Positions 8,115-15,514 of a stretch of 64,000 nucleotides of DNA are shown here, piece by piece. Origin of the DNA: Clostridium acidisoli DSM 12555. GTDB taxonomy: Bacteria; Bacillota; Clostridia; Clostridiales; Clostridiaceae. The stretch lies in the NCBI RefSeq assembly GCF_900176305.1, contig NZ_FWXH01000002.1:62001-126000 (forward strand), in the 5' to 3' direction. Under the pieces are notes generated by a model that made no database searches, was not told the DNA's origin, and worked only from the letters and a program-made list of their open reading frames with translations. Position 1 is the first letter of the stretch; the number at the start of each line of letters is the position of its first letter. The translations under genes and the position numbers were made by a program.

Positions 8115-10121
8115 CTATACAGCATATTTTTTAATAAAGTTACATTTATCTAAAAAACTCCAAATGCTTTCTATGTTTTTATCATTGTATCCTAACTCTT
8201 TTAACGTATTAATAAATTTATGTTTTGTTATAGTGGAATTGGAAATAAAACTTAAAATATCTTTCATATATGAATTGACTTCATAAGTTCTCCCAGTATA
8301 AAAATTAAACAGAATTACTTTATCTTTATACTCTTTATATAGAAAAAATAAGGACATATATTGTTGATGGTCTTCATTAATGTTGGATAAGTAGTCATTA
8401 TTGTACAATTTAGATAATAACTTTTTATTTGATATTAAAGCATATTTAGATAAATATAACGGTAAATGCTCCCTATAAAGCATATGCTTGGAAGAAAGCT
8501 CATTTGTTTTACTAAACTTAGTAAAAATTTTATTTATATTTAATGTGTCATTATGTCGAGATTCATTCCCTAATTTAGATTTATATTTAAGATTATTAAT
8601 TAATGGAGATGTATCAATAATTTGTTCGATGCCATAAAGCTTTTTATTTTTAAGCATCTTAGCATTTTTTAGTAGAGAAAAGTCCCCCATACCTAATGAG
8701 TGAAAATATTCTAGGTTTTTCAATATAAAAATCAATGACTCAAGTTTGTTTTCACCCGTTTCAGTTGGAAAATTATTTATAAGAAAAACATGACTCCATA
8801 TACCAGATTTATTCATATTTTTAAGTGTAACTTCAATATCATGTGTATTTATACCTTTATTCATAGATGTTAGCACAGAGTTTGAACATGATTCTACTCC
8901 AACTAAAATTTGCAAACATCCTGCGGTTTTCATTTTACTACAGAGTTCACTAGTAAAATCAGAGCTTGCTTTTATATAACAAAACCATTTTATTTCAATG
9001 TTAGATTCAATTAATTTATCACAAAATGTGTTTAGAATTTTAGGTGATACTGCTTCATCAATTAAATGAAGTACTTTAACATTATATAACTCTTTCAAAA
9101 TTTTAATTTCTTCAATTATTTTATCAAAATTTTTTATTCTATATTTACCATCATACCCATAATCATGATCACAAAACGCACATTTGCTCCAATAACAGCT
9201 TCGTGATAGAAAGTATGGCAGTATAACATATGGAGATAAATACTCTCTAAAATCATATTGAGAAAAATCAGGAACAGGTAAATCATTTATATTACAACTT
9301 AATTTGCTTATTGGATTTTTTACTAACTTACTGCTTTTATGGTCATAATAGATTAGATTTGGAACAGTGTCAAAACCTTTATTTTCTCGCAACGCTAGTA
9401 TTAACCTATAAAGAGGTTCTTCACCTTCAAATACTAAGATTGAATCTATATAATTAAATATCTCTAAACTTTCTTCTAATTCAGTATATAGTTTAGAAAA
9501 AACAGATCCACCAATTGTTATATGTATATCTGGATCTATTGATTTGATATAATTACATAATGTAAATGTAGGTAAGATTTGTTCAAAACCTATTAATGAT
9601 ATTGCTATGTGATTGTATTTTCTTAGCATATCTGCGTTAATTATTTCCTTAAACATATCTATAAATGGATTTGTGTTAGAATCCTTTATAAAATCTATTA
9701 TGTTCTCAATTGTCAAACTTTTTGCAATGCTTAAAGAATTTATGCCTAACTTTAATGGTTCGTATGCTTTAGAGATAATTGATAATGCATATGAGACAGT
9801 TATTTTAGCTTTATTATATTTATTAAAGCTAAAAAAATTTGCTCTATCTTTAAAAATTTTTACCGAACTGTCTATGTTATTGATTACATAATCATACAAC
9901 AACAGATTTTTTTCATATGCCGTTGAGTCTAATTTATTTTCTATTAGTTTGGTACATTTTTTCATAAAGTCATATGATAATAATTTATTCATACATTTTA
10001 CATTTAAATCTAATATATCTGCACTTACTTTATTTTTTTTTAAATATGCTGATAAGCAAGGTAAGCTTAAATAAGGATGTGATGAACACCAATATGGTGG
10101 AAAAATAAGTAATGTATTCAT
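8115..10121 (-). CDS. Cobalamin-binding radical SAM peptide-modifying enzyme with C-terminal PqqD-like (RRE) domain
   Basis: The 668-residue protein begins with a B12-binding-type domain (residues about 1-250; ISLIGFEQ...ITIGGSVFS). A radical SAM core follows, with cysteines 309, 314 and 317 in RSCYWSKCAFCDH. The spacing is CX4CX2C, one residue longer than the usual CX3CX2C. The last ~75 residues (from KVILFNFYTGRTYEV to FLDKCNFIKKY) look like a PqqD/RRE domain, which binds leader peptides in RiPP pathways. The family methylates or rearranges unactivated carbons. The gene lies 86 bp downstream of a 27-codon peptide gene on the same strand, separated by a perfect hairpin. Together they suggest a RiPP precursor and its maturase. 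Confidence 0.8.
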   Translation of the reverse strand: MNTLLIFPPYWCSSHPYLSLPCLSAYLKKNKVSADILDLNVKCMNKLLSYDFMKKCTKLIENKLDSTAYEKNLLLYDYVINNIDSSVKIFKDRANFFSFNKYNKAKITVSYALSIISKAYEPLKLGINSLSIAKSLTIENIIDFIKDSNTNPFIDMFKEIINADMLRKYNHIAISLIGFEQILPTFTLCNYIKSIDPDIHITIGGSVFSKLYTELEESLEIFNYIDSILVFEGEEPLYRLILALRENKGFDTVPNLIYYDHKSSKLVKNPISKLSCNINDLPVPDFSQYDFREYLSPYVILPYFLSRSCYWSKCAFCDHDYGYDGKYRIKNFDKIIEEIKILKELYNVKVLHLIDEAVSPKILNTFCDKLIESNIEIKWFCYIKASSDFTSELCSKMKTAGCLQILVGVESCSNSVLTSMNKGINTHDIEVTLKNMNKSGIWSHVFLINNFPTETGENKLESLIFILKNLEYFHSLGMGDFSLLKNAKMLKNKKLYGIEQIIDTSPLINNLKYKSKLGNESRHNDTLNINKIFTKFSKTNELSSKHMLYREHLPLYLSKYALISNKKLLSKLYNNDYLSNINEDHQQYMSLFFLYKEYKDKVILFNFYTGRTYEVNSYMKDILSFISNSTITKHKFINTLKELGYNDKNIESIWSFLDKCNFIKKYAV

Positions 10122-10148
10122 TAGTTATACCTCCTATTTTATAGTATA

Positions 10149-10204
10149 GTAAATAAGAATTGCATATATGAAGTTACAACTCCACATATGCAATTCTTAT
10201 TTAC
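10149..10204 (-). promoter_or_regulatory. Stem-loop between peptide gene and radical SAM gene
   Basis: A perfect 19-bp inverted repeat (10149-10167 with 10186-10204) starts four bases after the peptide stop codon and ends before the enzyme's ribosome binding site. In minus-strand RNA no U tract follows. It therefore looks more like a partial terminator or 3' stabiliser than a full stop. Such hairpins commonly let bacteriocin and RiPP operons make much more precursor than enzyme. Confidence 0.7.
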
Positions 10205-10207
10205 CTA

Positions 10208-10291
10208 TTAGCCTTCGTTAATGTTATTATCTTGTACTGTAACAACTTCAACAACTTCTGAAGATATCTCTTCAAATTCAAAATCTTGCAT
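10208..10291 (-). CDS. Candidate RiPP precursor peptide, 27 residues
   Basis: The frame begins MQDFEFEEIS, has a central valine/glutamate stretch (EVVEVV) and ends TVQDNNINEG, then TAA. GAGGAGGGTGG lies upstream of the ATG and a consensus promoter about 100 bp further. It has no cysteine, no aromatic residue beyond two Phe near the N-terminus, and no signal peptide. Size and acidity recall PqqA-like precursors, and the downstream enzyme has a PqqD-like domain. Beta-branched valines would be natural targets for cobalamin-dependent radical methylation, but the modification and core boundary are unknown. I do not recognise the peptide family. Confidence 0.65.
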   Translation of the reverse strand: MQDFEFEEISSEVVEVVTVQDNNINEG

Positions 10292-10395
10292 AATGTTCAC
10301 CACCCTCCTCTTAGATGTATCTATAAAGTAATTAAATTGTGTAAGCTTAAAATAAATAAATTTTAATAAACTTGTACTATGCATCATATATGTTT

Positions 10396-10424
10396 ATTAT
10401 AATGTTGCTGTATTTAAATGTCAA
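10396..10424 (-). promoter_or_regulatory. Consensus promoter of the peptide/radical SAM unit
   Basis: On the minus strand TTGACA (10424-10419), a 17-bp spacer and TATAAT (10401-10396) match the sigma-A consensus fully. The start would lie near 10389, giving a leader of about 98 nt before the peptide ATG. Such a strong promoter fits abundant precursor expression. Confidence 0.75.
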
Positions 10425-10513
10425 ATAAAGAATAAATTAAAAAATATTCTTATATATATCAGTTGTATCTTAAAAAAATTTATTGACTCGTTCATGAGTA
10501 GCGCTGATTACGC

Positions 10514-10546
10514 AAAAAAACTGCCACACTAATTTTAGTGCGACAG
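10514..10546 (-). terminator. Terminator of adc, right copy of the repeated hairpin
   Basis: In minus-strand RNA, CUGUCGCACUAA (10546-10535) pairs with UUAGUGUGGCAG (10532-10521) over 12 bp, counting two G-U wobbles, and a run of seven U follows. It ends adc transcription. The core sequence repeats the ctfB terminator at 6419-6450 in the same orientation. Confidence 0.8.
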
Positions 10547-10573
10547 CCCATTTTATAGATTAACATATGTTAG

Positions 10574-11311
10574 CTATTTTTTTAGGTAATCATATACAAC
10601 TGTAGGAGTTGGGAGAGTTAAGTCCGTAAGAATATGAGAGCTAGATATTATTTCTTTTACAGGTAAATCATTAAATGGTGCCATAGCATGATCAAATAAT
10701 TGTAATCTTGCTGGTCCTGTCCATGCCTCATGTATGGTGATATCTGTAATTTGTGTACATACTAGTTCGCAAATTCTGGGGCTTCCATCATAATTAGGTA
10801 TAATTTTCAACATAAAATTAGGGCGACAAATTTCGTTACGCGCTGTATTTATATCTAGAGATTGATGTTTATATCCCATAGTGGCAGTTAACACTCTTAG
10901 TGTTCCATAGTCTAATGTACCAACTAACGTGTCTGAGTCGACAAACAATTTTGGATAGCCTAGCTTTTTAGGATATGAACTAAGCTCCCTTCCAACAGCA
11001 ATAGCGGGGTGATTATCTAAATACATCATATTTAAATAATCACCCTTTTTACCATTAAAATTCACTGGAATAACCTGTCCACATTCAGTATAGGAACCTA
11101 GACCACTTACATCAGGCATAGCCATCATTTCAAATCTAACTAAAGGTTCATCAAAAGTTAAGGGCTCTGGTATGGCCTTACGTAAAGCATCAGCATTTGT
11201 ACGATAGACAATATTAAGATATTCACGATTATGAAATCTATAAGGTCCCCTAGGAAATGCTGGAGCAGTTAGTGGCATTGTAATTTGTTTAGATACTTCA
11301 CTTTCTAACAT
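10574..11311 (-). CDS. adc: Acetoacetate decarboxylase
   Basis: This 245-residue enzyme converts acetoacetate to acetone and CO2. The Schiff-base lysine Lys115 and its neighbour Lys116 are present in SSYPKKLGYPK, and the ends PAFPRGPYRFHNRE and SSHILTDL match Adc of C. acetobutylicum, whose length is 244. It is a cytoplasmic oligomer. It is transcribed toward ctfAB, as in C. acetobutylicum, but the usual short gap is filled by the 4-kb MFS/radical-SAM/peptide insert. AAGAAG is a modest ribosome binding site before the ATG. Confidence 0.97.
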   Translation of the reverse strand: MLESEVSKQITMPLTAPAFPRGPYRFHNREYLNIVYRTNADALRKAIPEPLTFDEPLVRFEMMAMPDVSGLGSYTECGQVIPVNFNGKKGDYLNMMYLDNHPAIAVGRELSSYPKKLGYPKLFVDSDTLVGTLDYGTLRVLTATMGYKHQSLDINTARNEICRPNFMLKIIPNYDGSPRICELVCTQITDITIHEAWTGPARLQLFDHAMAPFNDLPVKEIISSSHILTDLTLPTPTVVYDYLKK

Positions 11312-11330
11312 AAAAATTCATCTTCTTATT

Positions 11331-11396
11331 TTAATTATATTTGGCATTTAGAGCTGTTCTAATAGATAGATACAAATCAGTTCTTGGATTTGCCAT
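11331..11396 (-). CDS. Possible 21-codon ORF upstream of adc
   Basis: A short frame beginning MANPRTDLYLS and ending ALNAKYN stops 19 bases before the adc start. AAGG lies only three bases from its ATG. It could be a translated leader of adc or chance. I do not recognise it. Confidence 0.2.
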   Translation of the reverse strand: MANPRTDLYLSIRTALNAKYN

Positions 11397-11596
11397 AATC
11401 CTTTTTAAAATACCTTTTAAAGTATTTTCAATAATAATATAGCATAATATACATATAAAGTAAATTATCGCTCTGAGTTCAATATAATTTAAAGGGTACA
11501 TATCCCAAAACTGCATTTTAATAATTGATGCAACTAATCTCTAAAAAATTTTGTTAAATTATTTTGAATCTAAACGTATACAAACATTGTTACATA

Positions 11597-11624
11597 TTGA
11601 CTTAATGGCCCATTGTAGTAAAAT
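11597..11624 (+). promoter_or_regulatory. Promoter of the glycosyltransferase gene
   Basis: TTGACT (11597-11602), a 16-bp spacer and TAAAAT (11619-11624) lie about 32 bp before the start codon. The rest of the 11312-11656 gap holds the adc upstream region, where only a weak minus-strand promoter pair (TTGAAC, 17 bp, TTTATA, near 11480-11455) could be seen. Confidence 0.5.
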
Positions 11625-11656
11625 ATTAGTATAAAATAATGTTAGGATGTGAAAAT

Positions 11657-12874
11657 ATGTCGAATGTACTTTTCTTAAATATGCCTGCTTATGGTCATGT
11701 TAATCCAACCTTAGGAATTGTAGACGGACTAGTAAAACAAGGTGAGAGTGTAACTTATTTATGCACAGATGAATTCAAGAATGAAATTGAAAAAGCTGGT
11801 GCTAATTTTAAAAGTTACAGTAAAGAGAAAAACCCATTAACGAGAAAACGAAAGATTACATCTGAAATGAGCATTGACAATCTTTTAGATAACATGTCTG
11901 AAATAATAAAATCAAGTGATGTTATCATAAAAGATATTTTGGACAAGATTAAAGATTTAAAATTTGATTATGTTGTTTATGGTGCCATGTTTCCATTCGG
12001 AAAGATTATTGCTGAGATATTGAAAATACCATCAGTTGCTTCTTTTGCAGTTTTTGCTACTCCTAAGGAACTAATTGAGCAAAGAAAAGAATTAATGGAT
12101 ATAAATGCATTAAAAAATCATCCTGTTAATGGTATCTATAAAAAAGTCTCAGAGCAATTAAAAAGAGAGTATGATGTAGAACTACCTAATAACATGTATG
12201 ATTTATTTTTCAATAAAGGTGATATAAATATTGCATATACCTCTAAATATTTTGTTTCACATACTGAGTATTATGATGATAGCTTTAAATTTATAGGACC
12301 TCCTATATATGATAGAAAAGAAAATATAGATTTTCCATTTGAAAAATTAGAAGGTAAAAAGGTTATTTATATTTCACTAGGTACAGTGTTTAATAATACT
12401 GATAGCAACATTTATGACGTTTTCTTTAAAACTTTTGCTAATACAGATGCAATTGTGGTTATGGCAGCATACAATATAGATTTATCTCAATTTGATATAC
12501 CAGACAATTTTATTGTAAGAAATTATGTACCTCAATCTAAAATTTTAAAGTATACTGATGTAGCAATAACTCATGCTGGTATGAATAGCACCAGTGACTT
12601 AATATATAATAATGTACCTTTTGTAGCAATACCTATAAGTGCAGATCAACCTTATATGGCAGGTAGGGCTGCAGAACTAGGGGCTGCTATCTCTCTTGAT
12701 AAAGATAAGCTTACACCAGAAATACTAAAAAGTTCTGTTAAAAAGGTTTTATCTGATCCCAAATACATTGAAAATATTAAAAAAATAAGTGATTCTTTTA
12801 AACAAACTGGAGGTTATAAAAAAGCGGTTGAAGAGATTTTTAAGTTAAAAAAAGAAAGTGGTATCTCTGCTTAA
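11657..12874 (+). CDS. Macrolide-type UDP-glycosyltransferase (GT1)
   Basis: The 405-residue protein begins MSNVLFLNMPAYGHVNPTLG, the GT-B N-terminal motif of the MGT/YjiC group. Near the C-terminus VAITHAGMNSTSDLIY and PISADQPYMAGRAAELG form the nucleotide-sugar motif. Members transfer glucose to macrolides, flavonoids, sterols or other hydrophobic acceptors. An upstream ATG six codons earlier is open, but AGGATG sits nine bases before the chosen ATG, and the family motif begins right there. It lies beside adc but is divergent from it. A role in tailoring or detoxifying a small molecule is likely; the acceptor is unknown. Confidence 0.9.
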   Translation: MSNVLFLNMPAYGHVNPTLGIVDGLVKQGESVTYLCTDEFKNEIEKAGANFKSYSKEKNPLTRKRKITSEMSIDNLLDNMSEIIKSSDVIIKDILDKIKDLKFDYVVYGAMFPFGKIIAEILKIPSVASFAVFATPKELIEQRKELMDINALKNHPVNGIYKKVSEQLKREYDVELPNNMYDLFFNKGDINIAYTSKYFVSHTEYYDDSFKFIGPPIYDRKENIDFPFEKLEGKKVIYISLGTVFNNTDSNIYDVFFKTFANTDAIVVMAAYNIDLSQFDIPDNFIVRNYVPQSKILKYTDVAITHAGMNSTSDLIYNNVPFVAIPISADQPYMAGRAAELGAAISLDKDKLTPEILKSSVKKVLSDPKYIENIKKISDSFKQTGGYKKAVEEIFKLKKESGISA

Positions 12875-13063
12875 ATAACAAATTATAGAATCACAGTTAT
12901 TATTTGTACGTTGAAAAATAGAACAATGAAATATATACTAGTGCCAAGTCACTTTTTATTTAAATTTATGACTTTATGAAAAATGGAAATTCACTTTTCC
13001 TATAATATCTTCAATATTATCTGACTTAAAATTAGATATATTGTAAAGCTGAGAGGAGAACAA

Positions 13064-14071
13064 ATGATAAAATTTTTTATAACGTCTAAAGACATGGGAA
13101 TCGATTTAGGCACATCAAACACTTTAATATATGTAAAAGGAAAAGGTATTTTATTAAATGAACCTTCAGTGGTAGCTTTGAACACTACTAATGGAAAAGT
13201 TTTAGCGGTTGGGTTAGAAGCAAATGAAATGATTGGAAGAACACCAGGAAATATTGTTACTATTAAACCTTTAAAGAGTGGGGCAATCGCAAACTTTGAT
13301 GTAACTGGACAAATGCTTAGAAAATTTATTGAAAAGGCTACCGGTAAAAGCTCTTTTAAAAATTCTAAAATAGTTATTTGTCATCCTTCAGGCATCACTG
13401 AAGTTGAGAAAAGAGCCATTAATGATACGATAAGTGAGGCAGGCTCACGCAAAGTTATGTTAATTGAAGAACCTGTTGCAGCTGCAATTGGAGCAGGACT
13501 TCCTGTAAATGAACCAGTTGGAAATATGATCATTGATATAGGTGGAGGAACCACTGAAGTTGCAGTTATTTCTCTTGGAGGAATTGTTACAAGTAAAATT
13601 TTACGAATTGCAGGGGATGAATTAGATCAGGCAATTATTAACTATGTAAAAAGAGAGTTTAATTTATTAATAGGAGAGAAGACAGCGGAAAATGTTAAGA
13701 TTGAACTAGGTTCTGCTTATGTAGATAAAAACGAAGAAGAGAAATATATGCAAATAAGAGGCCAAGATTTAATGACTGGATTGCCAACGGTTATAGATAT
13801 AACTGAAAGTGAGATAAGAGAAGCTTTAAAGGATCTTATAACCTTACTAATAGAAGCAATTAGAAATACACTTGAAAAAACTGAACCAGAACTTGCAGCG
13901 GATATAATGGAGAATGGAATTATGCTTGCAGGTGGAGGCGCACTTTTAAGGGGTTTAGATAAACTTATAATTAATGAAATTCATATACCCGCACACATTG
14001 TGGAAGCACCACTTGAGTGTGTTGCTCTTGGGGCAGGAAAATGTATTGGAATGATAGATAAAATTCGATAA
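13064..14071 (+). CDS. mbl: MreB/Mbl-family actin-like cell-shape protein
   Basis: The 335-residue protein has the actin-fold ATPase motifs: phosphate 1 at MGIDLGTSNTLIYVKG (about residue 11), phosphate 2 at NMIIDIGGGTTEVAV (about 157), and the adenosine motif GIMLAGGGALLRGLD (about 286). The family forms membrane-associated filaments that direct elongation-mode peptidoglycan synthesis. Length and motifs fit Mbl or MreBH equally well. No mreC or mreD follows, so it is a stand-alone copy, as usual for Mbl. AGAGGAG precedes the ATG and a terminator follows at 14090. Confidence 0.9.
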   Translation: MIKFFITSKDMGIDLGTSNTLIYVKGKGILLNEPSVVALNTTNGKVLAVGLEANEMIGRTPGNIVTIKPLKSGAIANFDVTGQMLRKFIEKATGKSSFKNSKIVICHPSGITEVEKRAINDTISEAGSRKVMLIEEPVAAAIGAGLPVNEPVGNMIIDIGGGTTEVAVISLGGIVTSKILRIAGDELDQAIINYVKREFNLLIGEKTAENVKIELGSAYVDKNEEEKYMQIRGQDLMTGLPTVIDITESEIREALKDLITLLIEAIRNTLEKTEPELAADIMENGIMLAGGGALLRGLDKLIINEIHIPAHIVEAPLECVALGAGKCIGMIDKIR

Positions 14072-14089
14072 ATGAAATCACAATTTAGA

Positions 14090-14135
14090 AATCAGGGCTT
14101 TAACCTAAAAATGGTTAGAAGTGCCTGATTTTTTT
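14090..14135 (+). terminator. Terminator after mbl
   Basis: AATCAGG (14090-14096) pairs with CCTGATT (14124-14130). An inner AACC/GGTT pairing extends the structure, and TTTTT follows. Confidence 0.75.
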
Positions 14136-14155
14136 ATATAATAGTCAAAGTAATA

Positions 14156-14506
14156 TTAAAGATCTTGAATTGGAAAATCTAATTGTTCTTCTGGTATTCC
14201 AAGGGAATGACCATATTTTAAAACTTCAGTCCAAGTATCCTTAGCATCATAATTAAACTCGAAGGTTTTATCTTTGAAAACAGCAATAATATCAGTGCCC
14301 GCCCAAAAGTGCATGTACCAATTCTCAAGAATATGTTTAGATAGTTCAAGTATTTCCTCCTTTGACACATTAACCTGATACATATGCCATCTGTCTAAAG
14401 GATTTTCAGCAAGGGATATATGAAGATTTTTAAAATCTAAAGAGTTCAGTATTCTATTATCATCAAGACTTTCTTCTACAATAATTCCAGTATATTCTTT
14501 ATTCAT
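14156..14506 (-). CDS. Conserved hypothetical protein, 116 residues
   Basis: The small soluble protein begins MNKEYTGIIVEESLDDNRIL. It has the tract ENWYMHFWAGTDIIAVFKDKTFEF and ends with an acidic tail. Proteins of this pattern are common in Firmicutes without known function. There are no membrane segments or metal motifs. AAGGAGAT precedes the ATG. A promoter reading TTGAAA, 18 bp, TATAAT lies at 14571-14542 on the minus strand. It is convergent with mbl. Confidence 0.65.
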   Translation of the reverse strand: MNKEYTGIIVEESLDDNRILNSLDFKNLHISLAENPLDRWHMYQVNVSKEEILELSKHILENWYMHFWAGTDIIAVFKDKTFEFNYDAKDTWTEVLKYGHSLGIPEEQLDFPIQDL

Positions 14507-14541
14507 AACGTGTATCTCCTTATCTCAGCTATAATAATTCA

Positions 14542-14571
14542 ATTATATACCAGTAGTAACACTAATTTCAA
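14542..14571 (-). promoter_or_regulatory. Promoter of the 116-residue hypothetical gene
   Basis: TTGAAA (14571-14566), an 18-bp spacer and TATAAT (14547-14542) lie 36 bp before the start codon on the minus strand. Confidence 0.5.
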
Positions 14572-14625
14572 TACAAGTCCTTATACGTATTTGGGGGAAT
14601 ATGGTGTTAGACTACGTGTAGACAT

Positions 14626-14683
14626 AACATAGATTATGTTAACTAATATAGATGTAAACTAGATATCAAACTTTTACATCTAT
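14626..14683. other. Pair of hairpins upstream of the presenilin-like operon
   Basis: AACATAA/TTATGTT near 14626-14641 forms one small palindrome. ATAGATGTAAA (14648-14658) with TTTACATCTAT (14673-14683) forms an 11-bp stem with a 14-base loop. No T tract follows. They fill most of the 14572-14747 gap and may be operators or leader structures for the downstream operon. I see no clear promoter. Confidence 0.35.
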
Positions 14684-14747
14684 TAAAAATATAATATATT
14701 TGACCTTTTAGTAAATAGGTAAGAGGAATTTATTACCTGGGAAATAA

Positions 14748-14840
14748 TTGAATATAATCTTAAAAAACCCATCAATGAATTTTATATTAATGTTGAATTT
14801 ACTTAGTAAAATATGGTTAAATAAATTTGGAAGGGAGTGA
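14748..14840 (+). CDS. Possible 21- to 30-residue hydrophobic peptide
   Basis: An ORF from a TTG at 14748 (weak GGGA before it), or from an ATG at 14775 (no RBS), ends in a TGA that overlaps the ribosome binding site of the next gene. The ATG version reads MNFILMLNLLSKIWLNKFGR plus one Glu: a hydrophobic stretch with a basic C-terminal end. Its position directly before a membrane protease and an ABC exporter would suit a secreted peptide. Initiation signals are poor, so it may be chance. Confidence 0.22.
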   Translation: MNIILKNPSMNFILMLNLLSKIWLNKFGRE

Positions 14841-14846
14841 CTGTAT

Positions 14847-15497
14847 ATGTCAGAATTAAAACAAAAATTAGTAGAGTCAATCATACATTCTATAATTGTA
14901 ATGATAATCTCATTAATTATAACATCTGTAATTATTATTGATTTATCCAATATATTTTTCATGGTCATAAGTTTTATAATAGGAGTAATATTTTTAGTGA
15001 TTTATATAAAAAAACCATATAACAAAGAATCTTTAATGATTAATAGTTGGATATGTATGATATGTGTACTTTTTATTGGAAATTTAATTGGTAAAATGAT
15101 TCCATTAGCAAGTATAATTTCGTGTGGTATTGCTATATCAATAGTGGATATTATTAGCTTTACTAAAATTGGGTCAAAAACTTCAAATGCTAAAGTTATG
15201 TCAAATAAAAATTTAATGTCAAAATTAATAGTCTATAGTAAGTCAGTAAAAAATAATAATATCGTACCAACTAAAGGACTAGGTGATTTTGTATTTTACA
15301 CCATACTGCTTTCAGGCCTATATAAGATAAGCAACAGTAATTATTATTTATTTTATGGTGCATGTTTAGTATTTTTGGGATGCGCTATAAATTGGATTAT
15401 AGTTTGCTTTATTTATAAAAAGAAATGGTACAAAGGATTTCCAGCAACATTTATTCCTTTTATTTTATTGCTACCACTATTTGTACGGTTAATTTAA
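14847..15497 (+). CDS. Presenilin-like GxGD intramembrane aspartyl protease
   Basis: The 216-residue protein is almost entirely membrane-embedded, with about 7-8 hydrophobic segments. Three marks of the A22 (presenilin/signal peptide peptidase) family appear in order: Asp101 in AISIVDIISFTK (the YD position), Asp147 in KGLGDFVFYTILL (the GxGD motif), and PAT at 199-201 in KGFPATFIPF (the PAL position). A hydrophilic loop separates the aspartates. Archaeal-type homologues have the same compact form. GGAAGGGAG precedes the ATG. An ABC exporter starts 17 bp downstream, so the pair is probably co-expressed. The substrate is unknown. Prepilin peptidases also have GxGD, but with a following Lys and different surroundings. 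Confidence 0.6.
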   Translation: MSELKQKLVESIIHSIIVMIISLIITSVIIIDLSNIFFMVISFIIGVIFLVIYIKKPYNKESLMINSWICMICVLFIGNLIGKMIPLASIISCGIAISIVDIISFTKIGSKTSNAKVMSNKNLMSKLIVYSKSVKNNNIVPTKGLGDFVFYTILLSGLYKISNSNYYLFYGACLVFLGCAINWIIVCFIYKKKWYKGFPATFIPFILLLPLFVRLI

Positions 15498-15514
15498 TAT
15501 CAAAGGAGAATATT

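Noticed and set aside
8101-8286. Plus-strand ORF of 61 codons
   Set aside because: It is the antisense of the radical SAM 3' end and has no ribosome binding site.
6419-10546. Insertion sequence or transposon as the source of the 4-kb insert
   Set aside because: No transposase, terminal inverted repeats of IS type or clear target duplication was seen; only the repeated terminator hairpin flanks it.
14847-15497. Prepilin peptidase (also GxGD)
   Set aside because: Prepilin peptidases have GxGDxK and a different helix pattern; here GLGDFVFY plus an upstream VD and a downstream PAT fit the presenilin family better.
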